A DNA stretch of 5,866 nucleotides from Pseudomonadales bacterium (GTDB taxonomy: Bacteria; Pseudomonadota; Gammaproteobacteria; Pseudomonadales; DC-out160): positions 2,285-8,150 of the forward strand of contig JAESQG010000176.1 of assembly GCA_016765265.1 (NCBI GenBank). The letters are read 5' to 3'. The translations under genes were made by a program, and so were the position numbers. Below are positions 1-5,450 of the stretch, piece by piece; position 1 is the stretch's first letter; every line of letters starts with the position of its first letter. The notes under the pieces are model-generated. The model did not search any database. It was not told the origin of the DNA and saw nothing but the letters and a program-made list of their open reading frames with translations.

Positions 1-131
1 ACACCACCCACTACTTTCGTACGCTGAATGTAATTTTGATAAGCTGGAACCGCGACTGCCGCTAAAATGCCTATAATGGCAACGACAATCATTAATTCGA
101 TCATGGTAAAACCTTTTTGTACTCGACGCAT
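1..131 (-). CDS. pilA: Type IV major pilin PilA, N-terminal part (partial, runs off the left edge)
   Basis: The minus strand reads 43 codons from an ATG at 131-129 to the window edge. Seen: a short basic leader MRRVQKG ending in Gly7, then FTMIELMIVVAIIGILAA, the hallmark class III signal/prepilin segment. Cleavage by prepilin peptidase is expected between Gly7 and Phe8. The glutamate at mature position 5 (E12 of the precursor), needed for pilin assembly and methylation, is present. The hydrophobic stretch forms the N-terminal half of the alpha-1 helix that anchors the pilin in the inner membrane and packs the fibre core; it continues VPAYQNYIQRTK as in major pilins. A good Shine-Dalgarno (GGAGG, complement of 138-142) lies 6 nt before the ATG, which fixes the start. 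The gene is divergent from pilBCD, whose PilD product would process it, and has a sigma-54 promoter match upstream. The globular C-terminal domain is outside the window, so a minor-pilin identity cannot be strictly excluded, but locus and promoter favour the major pilin. Confidence 0.93.
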   Translation of the reverse strand, partial: MRRVQKGFTMIELMIVVAIIGILAAVAVPAYQNYIQRTKVVGG

Positions 132-183
132 ATTAGACCTCCACGGACTTTGGCGACTTAATTTAAACTACTATTGTTTGGTT

Positions 184-269
184 CACTAATGATCAAGCAG
201 GCACCATGCCAGAAAACGAGAGTTCGGTTTAAAAAAGAACAAACACGTGGAGCTTCAACCACTAATGAT
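184..269. repeat. 10-bp direct repeat CACTAATGAT (184-193 and 260-269)
   Basis: Two identical copies of CACTAATGAT lie 76 bp apart, start to start. The first overlaps the inferred pilA transcription start, just downstream of the -12 element. The second lies about 75 bp upstream of that start. The placement would suit a regulator bridging the sigma-54 promoter, but a repeat of this length in an A/T-rich region can arise by chance. Confidence 0.3.
196..211 (-). promoter_or_regulatory. Sigma-54 (RpoN) -24/-12 promoter of pilA
   Basis: Read on the minus strand the site is TGGCATGGTGCCTGCT. Against the sigma-54 consensus TGGCAC-G-N4-TTGCW it matches all fixed positions but two, and the invariant GG (-24) and GC (-12) are exactly 10 bp apart. 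Transcription would start near position 185, leaving a 5' leader of about 54 nt before the pilA ATG at 131. In Pseudomonas and relatives pilA is known to be transcribed by RpoN with the PilS/PilR two-component system, so sequence and context agree. The start site itself is inferred. Confidence 0.85.
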
Positions 270-349
270 GCCTTTTTTTCTATCGCCAATATTTTGACAA
301 AAACCCTTCAGCAATAGCAAACAGAAACACGTTTGATTTCGGCAGAATC

Positions 350-364
350 TGACAATTTCTGTCA
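350..364. promoter_or_regulatory. Inverted repeat TGACA-N5-TGTCA upstream of pilA, candidate regulator site
   Basis: This is a perfect 5-bp inverted repeat, TGACA (350-354) and TGTCA (360-364), around ATTTC, about 165-180 bp upstream of the inferred pilA start. The right arm is part of GTCAAC, a hexamer that recurs in the same orientation at 361-366, 398-403 and 459-464. Enhancer-binding proteins such as PilR act from this distance and bind as dimers to symmetric sites, so a PilR or other activator site is plausible. The match to the published PilR core is limited to TGTC. Function is inference. Confidence 0.35.
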
Positions 365-514
365 ACCCCTTTATGACCTTTTTTTGTTCTGCGCCATGTC
401 AACACCATTAATGTTTACCACTGCCATTGAAGTATGACTAAAAGACTAAACAATTGCCGTCAACCATCGGCCTCGCGATTTTCTACTTACTTCACAGAGA
501 TACGCCCGGTAAAG

Positions 515-523
515 TGATAGAAT
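515..523 (+). promoter_or_regulatory. Candidate extended -10 promoter for pilB
   Basis: TGATAGAAT matches an extended -10 element (TG-n-TAnAAT) and would start transcription near 530, giving a leader of about 73 nt to the pilB ATG. No recognisable -35 hexamer lies at normal spacing, which extended -10 promoters tolerate. An alternative is TACAAT at 558-563 (one mismatch from TATAAT), also without a clear -35, which would give a leader of about 33 nt. I cannot choose between them, and no sigma-54 site was found in this orientation. Confidence 0.35.
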
Positions 524-544
524 GCTGATAGACCGTCGGATAAT

Positions 545-555
545 CTACTGAGTAG
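545..555. promoter_or_regulatory. Small palindrome CTACT-G-AGTAG between the pilB promoter candidates
   Basis: Perfect 5-bp arms surround a single G. The palindrome lies in the pilB leader if transcription starts near 530, or just upstream of the alternative -10 (TACAAT, 558-563). It could be a small operator or nothing; no regulator is recognised from it. Confidence 0.2.
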
Positions 556-584
556 GCTACAATAAAAATAACGGTCACTCTCGT

Positions 585-589
585 GAGGT
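585..589 (+). promoter_or_regulatory. pilB ribosome binding site with long spacing
   Basis: GAGGT is the only Shine-Dalgarno-like stretch before pilB. It sits 13 nt upstream of the ATG at 603, longer than the usual 5-9 nt. The frame holds no ATG, GTG or TTG between the upstream in-frame TGA (549-551) and 603, and the protein aligns with known PilB from its first residues, so the start stands. The long spacing suggests modest translation initiation. Confidence 0.5.
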
Positions 590-602
590 AACTCAAAATC
601 TA

Positions 603-2312
603 ATGGCATCAATCGGAGAATCAGCTGCACTGAGCGGGCTCGCCAGAAGCTTAGTGGCAGACAATATATTGGAACACGAGATCGCGGCTGAAGCCGTTCA
701 ATCTGCTAAAAAGGATCGCATTCCCTTTGTCACCCATCTGGTGCAAAACGACTTAGCTAAATCCAGAGACATTGCTATTTCCGCTGCGAAAGAGTTTGGA
801 ATACCCTTATTTGATTTAAATGCCTTTGATCCAGAATCAGCTCCCAAAGAGATTGTGAGCGAAAACCTCATTCGCAAACATCACGCACTCCCGTTGGCAA
901 AGAGAGGAACACGTCTATTTCTAGCCGTATCCGACCCCACAAACATACAAGCACTTGATGAAATAAAGTTCAACACTGGCCTAAATACCGAGGCTGTGCT
1001 GAGCGAAGAAGACAAGCTAGCCGTCGCAATCGACAAATTCCTTGATAGCCAAGATACCTCCCTGGATATGGATGATGCGGACTTCGAAGATCTCGATATC
1101 GAGGCCGTAGAGGAACATAAGGACGAGGACACGGGAGCTGGGGCCGACGATGCACCCATCGTTAAGTTTATCAATAAGATATTGCTAGATGCCATTAAAA
1201 TGGGAGCCTCGGATATCCATTTCGAGCCCTATGAAAAGTCTTACCGAATTCGGTTTAGGGCAGATGGGATCTTGCGAGAAGTCACCCGCCCACCGACAAA
1301 CCTTGCCCCGCGTCTTGCAGCCAGATTAAAAGTAATGTCGCAAATGGACATTTCAGAACGGCGTGTCCCGCAGGATGGCCGAATCAAACTCAAAATATCT
1401 AAAACCCGATCCATCGATTTTCGAGTCAATACATTACCCACCTTGTTTGGCGAAAAAGTTGTACTGCGTATTCTGGATCCAGACAGTGCCAAATTGGGCA
1501 TTGATGCTTTAGGCTATGAAGACGATCAAAAGCAACTGTATCTCCACGCCCTTGATTTACCTCAAGGTATGATTTTAGTAACAGGTCCCACTGGCAGTGG
1601 TAAAACTGTTTCCCTCTATACTGGGCTCAATATTCTCAACACTACAGAAAAAAATATTTCCACCGCAGAAGATCCAGTGGAAATTAACCTGGAAGGGATT
1701 AACCAGGTAAACGTCAACAAAAAAGTAGGCTTAGATTTTGGTTTAGCCTTACGCTCATTTTTGCGTCAAGACCCGGATATAGTGATGGTGGGTGAAATAC
1801 GAGATCTGGAAACCGCGGAAATTGCCATAAAGGCCGCGCAAACGGGCCATTTGGTCCTGTCAACACTGCATACCAATAGTGCACCGGAAACTCTCACTCG
1901 ATTACGCAATATGGGTGTACCCTCATTTAATATTGCCACATCGGTGTCCCTCATTATCGCTCAACGTTTAGCACGACGGTTATGTAAACACTGTAAAAAA
2001 GTACTAGAGGTTCCCGAAGAATCCCAGCTAGAAACGGGCTTCACACAAGAAGAGATTGGCACCTTTAAAATTTATGCTCCCGTAGGATGCGACAAATGCA
2101 CGGAAGGCTACAAGGGCCGAGTGGGCATCTACGAAGTAGTCAAAATAACGGATACCATTGCACGCATCATTATGGAAAATGGAAACTCTATTGAGATTGG
2201 CGATGCGGCGAAAAAAGAGGGTTTTCCTGATCTTAGGGCTTCCGGCCTTAAAAAAGTGATGAGTGGCGTCACTAGTTTAGAAGAAGTTAACCGCGTGACG
2301 ACAGGGCATTAA
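603..2312 (+). CDS. pilB: Type IV pilus assembly (extension) ATPase PilB
   Basis: This is the cytoplasmic hexameric ATPase of the secretion ATPase superfamily that powers pilus polymerisation through PilC. At 569 aa it matches P. aeruginosa PilB (566 aa) in length and in its N-terminal pattern (LSGLARSLV, THLVQN). Seen in order: a MshEN-like N-terminal region (about 10-145); a very acidic linker (about 148-184, rich in Asp/Glu); the N2 domain with SDIHFEP (203-209) and the arginine cluster RIRFR (215-219); Walker A GPTGSGKT (328-335); the Asp box STAEDPVE (353-360); Walker B with GEIRD (397-401, catalytic Glu398); the His box TGHLVLSTLHTN (414-425); and the four-cysteine zinc site of PilB/GspE proteins, C461, C464, C496 and C499. 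All catalytic elements are intact. The canonical c-di-GMP-binding pattern of MshEN domains looks degenerate. The retraction ATPase PilT lacks the long N-terminal region and zinc site, so this is PilB. pilC follows after 2 nt, implying translational coupling. Confidence 0.97.
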   Translation: MASIGESAALSGLARSLVADNILEHEIAAEAVQSAKKDRIPFVTHLVQNDLAKSRDIAISAAKEFGIPLFDLNAFDPESAPKEIVSENLIRKHHALPLAKRGTRLFLAVSDPTNIQALDEIKFNTGLNTEAVLSEEDKLAVAIDKFLDSQDTSLDMDDADFEDLDIEAVEEHKDEDTGAGADDAPIVKFINKILLDAIKMGASDIHFEPYEKSYRIRFRADGILREVTRPPTNLAPRLAARLKVMSQMDISERRVPQDGRIKLKISKTRSIDFRVNTLPTLFGEKVVLRILDPDSAKLGIDALGYEDDQKQLYLHALDLPQGMILVTGPTGSGKTVSLYTGLNILNTTEKNISTAEDPVEINLEGINQVNVNKKVGLDFGLALRSFLRQDPDIVMVGEIRDLETAEIAIKAAQTGHLVLSTLHTNSAPETLTRLRNMGVPSFNIATSVSLIIAQRLARRLCKHCKKVLEVPEESQLETGFTQEEIGTFKIYAPVGCDKCTEGYKGRVGIYEVVKITDTIARIIMENGNSIEIGDAAKKEGFPDLRASGLKKVMSGVTSLEEVNRVTTGH

Positions 2313-2314
2313 TT

Positions 2315-3559
2315 ATGGCTGTACAAGCAAAAAAACGCGCTCGCGCTGAGAAAGCACCAAGCTTGAGTACCTTCACTTGGGAAGGACAGGATCGTCGCGG
2401 TAACAAAACCAAAGGCGAAACCCCAGGGGCCAGCATTGCCCTGGTAAAAGCAGAGTTGAGAAAACAAGGCATCACACCTAAAAAAGTGAAGAAAAAGCCT
2501 AAGGCACTTTTTGAAACAAAACAAAAAATAAAACCTTTGGACATTGCCATTTTTACCCGCCAACTCGCTACCATGATGAAAGCAGGTGTCCCTTTAGTGC
2601 AAGCATTCGGGATTGTCGCCGAAGGTCTTGACAATAAGTCAATGAAAGAGCTTATCCTAAAAGTAAAAGTAGAAGTAGAAGGGGGTAATAGTTTGGAGTC
2701 TGCGCTACGCAAGAATCCCGCTCAGTTTGATGATCTCTTTTGTAGTCTTGTGGGTTCGGGGGAGCAATCGGGTGCCCTAGAAACCATGCTGGACCGCGTC
2801 GCCACCTATAAAGAAAAAACCGAAGCCTTAAAAGCCAAAATCAAAAAAGCGTTAAAATATCCCATCGCGGTTATCATTGTAGCTCTCGTCGTTACAGCCA
2901 TCCTTTTAATCAAAGTTGTGCCCACCTTTCAGGATCTGTTTGAGGGCTTTGGCGCCGAGCTACCGGCATTTACACAAATGGTGGTTGACCTGTCTGAATG
3001 GATGCAAGAATACTGGGTGATAATACTCGGTGTTATCATAGTGTTTGGTTACGGATTCTCTGAATTAAAAAAACGCTCGCAAGCGTTTTCGGATTCTCTG
3101 GACAGACTCGCCTTAAAAATGCCCGTAGTCGGCGATATCATTTTTAAAGCTACCATTGCAAGATATGCCCGCACACTCGCCACCACATTTGCAGCAGGCG
3201 TACCTTTAGTTGAAGCACTGGAGTCTGTCGCAGGAGCAACCGGTAACGTGGTCTACAGAAATGCAGTTCATCGCATTAAAGAGGATGTATCAGCAGGTCA
3301 GCAGCTTAACTTCTCAATGAGAGCAACTGGTGTTTTTCCTTCTATGGCCATACAGATGGTGGCCATTGGAGAGGAATCCGGTGCTCTCGATGAAATGCTT
3401 GCAAAAGTGGCAACCTATTATGAAGATGAAGTTGATAATGCAGTGGATGGGTTAACCTCTTTAATGGAACCCATCATCATGTCGGTACTGGGAGTACTCG
3501 TAGGTGGTCTGATCTTTGCGATGTACATGCCTATATTCCAGCTCGGTTCGGCAATGTAA
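2315..3559 (+). CDS. pilC: Type IV pilus inner-membrane platform protein PilC
   Basis: This polytopic inner-membrane platform protein couples the PilB (and PilT) motors to the pilus base. It has 414 aa, close to the roughly 405 aa of Pseudomonas PilC. Seen: a basic N-terminus; a conserved cytoplasmic entry segment (FTWEGQDRRGNKTKGE, 20-35); and two tandem T2SSF domains, about 78-201 and 280-403. The duplication shows in paired motifs: AGVPLVQA (90-97) with AGVPLVEA (294-301), and GEQSGALE (149-156) with GEESGALDE (352-360). Hydrophobic segments at about 183-203, 232-249 and 385-405 give the usual three membrane passes. GFGAELPAFTQMV (211-223) is a strongly conserved PilC segment. The start follows the pilB stop by 2 nt, with a weak AGGG 8 nt upstream of the ATG, so coupling to pilB translation is likely. 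The T2SS paralogue GspF is the alternative, excluded by context and by closer similarity to PilC. Confidence 0.97.
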   Translation: MAVQAKKRARAEKAPSLSTFTWEGQDRRGNKTKGETPGASIALVKAELRKQGITPKKVKKKPKALFETKQKIKPLDIAIFTRQLATMMKAGVPLVQAFGIVAEGLDNKSMKELILKVKVEVEGGNSLESALRKNPAQFDDLFCSLVGSGEQSGALETMLDRVATYKEKTEALKAKIKKALKYPIAVIIVALVVTAILLIKVVPTFQDLFEGFGAELPAFTQMVVDLSEWMQEYWVIILGVIIVFGYGFSELKKRSQAFSDSLDRLALKMPVVGDIIFKATIARYARTLATTFAAGVPLVEALESVAGATGNVVYRNAVHRIKEDVSAGQQLNFSMRATGVFPSMAIQMVAIGEESGALDEMLAKVATYYEDEVDNAVDGLTSLMEPIIMSVLGVLVGGLIFAMYMPIFQLGSAM

Positions 3560-3586
3560 TTATTGTTTGGTTATTGCAAGTCCTCT

Positions 3587-3610
3587 AGCGGCTATCAATA
3601 CTTAGCCGCT
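3587..3610. other. Perfect 8-bp stem-loop between pilC and pilD
   Basis: AGCGGCTA (3587-3594) and TAGCCGCT (3603-3610) form a perfect 8-bp stem around an 8-nt loop, 27 nt after the pilC stop. It is not followed by a T tract on either strand but by TTCCTA and a run of eight C (3617-3624), so it is not a typical intrinsic terminator. It may act as an RNA-stabilising or attenuating element that sets pilD expression apart from pilBC. Confidence 0.55.
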
Positions 3611-3644
3611 TTCCTACCCCCCCCTATTCAATTAAGACATTTTA

Positions 3645-4529
3645 ATGGAATTTTTTTTCGCCCTACAAGATAACCCAATGGCCTTCTATGCAAGTATTGG
3701 TATCTTGGGCTTGCTCATTGGTAGCTTTCTAAACGTTGTTATATATCGCTTGCCCATAATGATGGAGCGAGAATGGCAAGGCCAAGCCCAGGAGATATTA
3801 GCAGAATTAAACAAGGCAGAACCCGCAAGTATTGATAAGGAACAACCCTTCAATCTTATCCTACCCGCCTCGTCTTGCCCTGGATGCGGTCACAAAATTA
3901 GGCCCTGGGAAAATATTCCAGTGCTTAGCTACCTTTTTCTTTTAGGGAAATGCAGCCAGTGCAAGACTGCTATTTCTCTGCGTTACCCTATTATCGAAAC
4001 GACTACCGCCATCCTCTCGATAATGGTGGCGATACACTTTGGACTTAGTTGGCAGACGATCCTAGCACTACTACTGACTTGGAGCTTGGTGGTGCTTACC
4101 ATGATTGATTTCGATCATAAACTACTGCCAGATAGCATCACTCTTCCACTTTTGTGGCTAGGCTTGCTCGCTAACATTCAAGGACACTTCGTTCCACTAC
4201 CTCAGGCGGTCATAGGTGCTGTCGCAGGCTATCTCAGCCTGTGGTCGGTATTTTGGATATTTAAACTATTAACGGGTAAAGAAGGAATGGGCTATGGAGA
4301 CTTTAAGTTACTAGCGGCCTTTGGCGCATGGTTCGGCTGGAAATCCCTGCCCATGATAATAGTAGGATCTTCCTTGGTGGGTGCTATGGTGGGCATTACA
4401 CTGATTATCGCATTAGGGCGTGACAAAGATATTCCTATACCTTTTGGCCCCTATCTTGCGGCAGCAGGCTGGATTGCAATGCTATGGGGTGACATAATCT
4501 CGAACACCTATTTTAGGTTCATGCTATAA
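3645..4529 (+). CDS. pilD: Prepilin peptidase / N-methyltransferase PilD
   Basis: This bifunctional inner-membrane aspartic protease cleaves class III leader peptides after Gly and N-methylates the new N-terminal Phe of pilins, and of type II secretion pseudopilins where present. At 294 aa it is close to P. aeruginosa PilD (290 aa) and aligns from the first Met. Seen: GSFLNVVIYRLP (26-37) opening the methyltransferase region; a cytoplasmic four-cysteine zinc site, C78, C81, C103 and C106; GK at 101-102, equivalent to the Gly/Lys implicated in methylation in Pseudomonas; the first catalytic Asp in MIDFDHKLLPD (D155); and the second in GMGYGDFK (D219), the GxGD motif. Several hydrophobic segments follow, consistent with about eight membrane passes. 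FGPYLAAAGWIA (267-278) is a conserved C-terminal motif. The gene sits 85 nt after pilC, with only a weak AAGA as ribosome site. PilA, divergent in this window, is a clear substrate. Confidence 0.97.
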   Translation: MEFFFALQDNPMAFYASIGILGLLIGSFLNVVIYRLPIMMEREWQGQAQEILAELNKAEPASIDKEQPFNLILPASSCPGCGHKIRPWENIPVLSYLFLLGKCSQCKTAISLRYPIIETTTAILSIMVAIHFGLSWQTILALLLTWSLVVLTMIDFDHKLLPDSITLPLLWLGLLANIQGHFVPLPQAVIGAVAGYLSLWSVFWIFKLLTGKEGMGYGDFKLLAAFGAWFGWKSLPMIIVGSSLVGAMVGITLIIALGRDKDIPIPFGPYLAAAGWIAMLWGDIISNTYFRFML

Positions 4530-4552
4530 CGATTTATATAATAGCGATTTAT
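4526..4552 (+). repeat. Imperfect 15-nt-period duplication over the pilD stop codon
   Basis: ATAACGATTTAT (4526-4537) and ATAGCGATTTAT (4541-4552) match at 11 of 12 positions with a 15-nt period. The first copy contains the pilD TAA (4527-4529). It occupies half of the 53-nt pilD-coaE gap. It resembles other short duplications at gene ends in this window and probably arose by replication slippage. Confidence 0.6.
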
Positions 4553-4582
4553 CCGAGAGAACAGCTTCAGAGAGATTAAATA

Positions 4583-5182
4583 ATGATCATAGGTTTAACA
4601 GGCGGTATTGGCAGTGGCAAAACCGCCGTTTCAGACTCATTTGCCGAGAAAGGCATCACCATCGTTGACGCCGACATTGTATCAAGGCAGGTGGTAGAAC
4701 CCGGAACACCAGCCCTAGCGAAGATTAAGGAGCATTTTGGTGCCGAAGTTATTGATGAGAATAACGAGCTAGATCGACGCGCTCTTCGCACTAAAGTATT
4801 TGGCAATGTTGAGGAACGAAAATGGCTAGAGAGCATTCTACATCCTTCTATTTCAAAAGAAATATGGAAACAATTGCAAGCAAGCGAAACGATCTACACC
4901 GTATTAGCGTCGCCCCTCTTGTTCGAGACCACCCAATTTGAAATGGTTAACAGAACCCTAGTAGTGGACGTGCCTGTAGAGCTTCAAATTAGCCGTACTA
5001 TCTCAAGAGACGATACTGATGAAGCGGGCGTCAAAGCCATTATCGCGGCTCAAATGGATAGACAAGAAAGACTCTCCAAAGCAGATGACGTTATCCTTAA
5101 CGATAAAGATCTCGATCACCTTCTTAGCGAAGTCGACAAATTACATGAGACTTATCTGCAAATGTCCACCTCTAAAGCCTAG
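4583..5182 (+). CDS. coaE: Dephospho-CoA kinase CoaE
   Basis: CoaE catalyses the final step of coenzyme A synthesis, ATP-dependent phosphorylation of the 3'-hydroxyl of dephospho-CoA's ribose, in the cytoplasm. At 199 aa it has the usual family length (E. coli about 206). Seen: the P-loop GGIGSGKT (7-14); the substrate-side DAD motif (29-31; D31 aligns with the catalytic Asp33 of E. coli); RQVVEPGTPAL (35-45); the LDRRALR segment (63-69) and LHP (86-88) of the CoA domain; SPLLFE (110-115) in place of the E. coli VPLLVE; and the lid/C-terminal signature RTISRDD followed by QMDRQERLSKADDVILND. A GAGAG 8 nt before the ATG serves as ribosome site. Position downstream of pilD and upstream of yacG is a conserved gammaproteobacterial arrangement, probably co-transcription of a housekeeping gene with pilus genes. 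The stop codon lies inside a short tandem repeat. Confidence 0.96.
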   Translation: MIIGLTGGIGSGKTAVSDSFAEKGITIVDADIVSRQVVEPGTPALAKIKEHFGAEVIDENNELDRRALRTKVFGNVEERKWLESILHPSISKEIWKQLQASETIYTVLASPLLFETTQFEMVNRTLVVDVPVELQISRTISRDDTDEAGVKAIIAAQMDRQERLSKADDVILNDKDLDHLLSEVDKLHETYLQMSTSKA

Positions 5183-5215
5183 ATTTTTAGGACCTAGATT
5201 TTTAGGACCTGATTT
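5178..5215 (+). repeat. 15-nt tandem repeat over the coaE stop codon
   Basis: CCTAGATTTTTAGGA occurs twice in perfect tandem (5178-5192 and 5193-5207), followed by a degenerate partial third copy (CCTGATTT, 5208-5215). The coaE TAG (5180-5182) is in the first copy, and the second copy repeats that TAG in frame. Each unit has CCTA/TAGG arms around an A/T-rich centre, so the RNA could form small hairpins. A regulatory or termination role is possible but unproven. Confidence 0.85.
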
Positions 5216-5258
5216 CCCAAGCTAAACTAAAATAGACGTTAAATTTATCACTATTATT

Positions 5259-5450
5259 ATGTTAGAAAAACCTATCACGCTTAAATGTCCAACTTGTAGC
5301 AAGGCACTAGAATGGAGCGATAAGTTTCCATTCAAGCCCTTCTGCACCTATCGCTGTAAACTGATAGACCTCGGTGAGTGGGCGAATGAAAATCATAGCA
5401 TCGCCGGGCAACCCAGCTTGGGTACCGAAGACGATGAGTCCTTATCGTAA
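5259..5450 (+). CDS. yacG: DNA gyrase inhibitor YacG (small zinc-binding protein)
   Basis: YacG is a small protein that binds one zinc ion and, in E. coli, binds GyrB and blocks gyrase from binding DNA. At 63 aa it matches the family (E. coli 65 aa). Seen: four zinc-ligand cysteines as CPTC (C10, C13) and C29/C33, the signature FKPFCTYRCKLIDLGEWA (25-42), and an acidic, probably disordered tail ending EDDESLS. No Shine-Dalgarno sequence precedes the ATG; the leader is A/T-rich, and no ATG, GTG or TTG lies in frame between the upstream TAA at 5223-5225 and this ATG. It therefore probably has low or unstructured-leader initiation. It follows coaE by 76 nt and is the last gene of the run. Its 3' end overlaps the convergent Nudix/ThiE gene by 9 nt. 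Confidence 0.94.
   Translation: MLEKPITLKCPTCSKALEWSDKFPFKPFCTYRCKLIDLGEWANENHSIAGQPSLGTEDDESLS

Larger units (their letters stand above)
132..602. other. 471-bp divergent intergenic region between pilA and pilB, no gene seen
   Basis: No convincing coding sequence, tRNA or terminator was found on either strand. It contains the pilA leader and RBS (132-185), the sigma-54 promoter (196-211), an upstream zone (about 212-470) with T/A tracts and short repeats, and the presumed pilB promoter and leader (about 500-602). On the minus strand a TTTTTGTCAAAA stretch near 293-304 sits about 110 bp upstream of the inferred pilA start. That is roughly where PilR binds in Pseudomonas aeruginosa, where the reported recognition core is (C/G)TGTC with T tracts; only the TGTC core matches here. 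No clear IHF consensus was found. Confidence 0.7.

Noticed and set aside
326..338. IHF site upstream of the pilA sigma-54 promoter
   Set aside because: A TTGATT half is present but the required YAA at the correct spacing is not, so the consensus is not met.
132..602. tRNA gene or c-di-GMP riboswitch in the intergenic region
   Set aside because: No cloverleaf arms, T-loop motif or GEMM-type conserved core could be found by eye on either strand.
881..1195. 104-codon antisense open frame opposite the acidic part of pilB
   Set aside because: Its Ser-rich translation is the expected complement of the Asp/Glu-rich pilB linker; no ribosome site or family resemblance.
2329..2335. Run of seven A near the pilC start as a programmed frameshift site
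   Set aside because: pilC is intact in a single frame from its first codon and no alternative product of interest is visible; likely just Lys codons.
2287..2712. 141-codon antisense open frame opposite the pilB end and pilC start
   Set aside because: It lies wholly opposite conserved pilB/pilC coding sequence, has a low-complexity Ser/Phe/Ala-rich composition and no recognisable family; it is a shadow frame.
3587..3624. Rho-independent terminator after pilC
   Set aside because: The stem is good, but a C run rather than a T tract follows it, and the opposite strand lacks a T tract too; annotated as a hairpin of unknown role.
5178..5215. Possible CRISPR or attachment-site repeat
   Set aside because: Units are 15 nt in direct tandem without spacers and there are no cas, integrase or transposase genes, so neither CRISPR nor a mobile-element end is supported.
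5019..5225. 68-codon open frame overlapping the end of coaE in another frame
   Set aside because: CoaE signature residues in the true frame cover this region; the alternative ends in repeats FLGPRFLGP created by the 15-nt tandem repeat.
5411..5423. Hairpin ACCCA-GCT-TGGGT near the end of yacG as a bidirectional terminator
   Set aside because: The stem is only 5 bp, lies within yacG coding sequence, and has no T tract on either strand.
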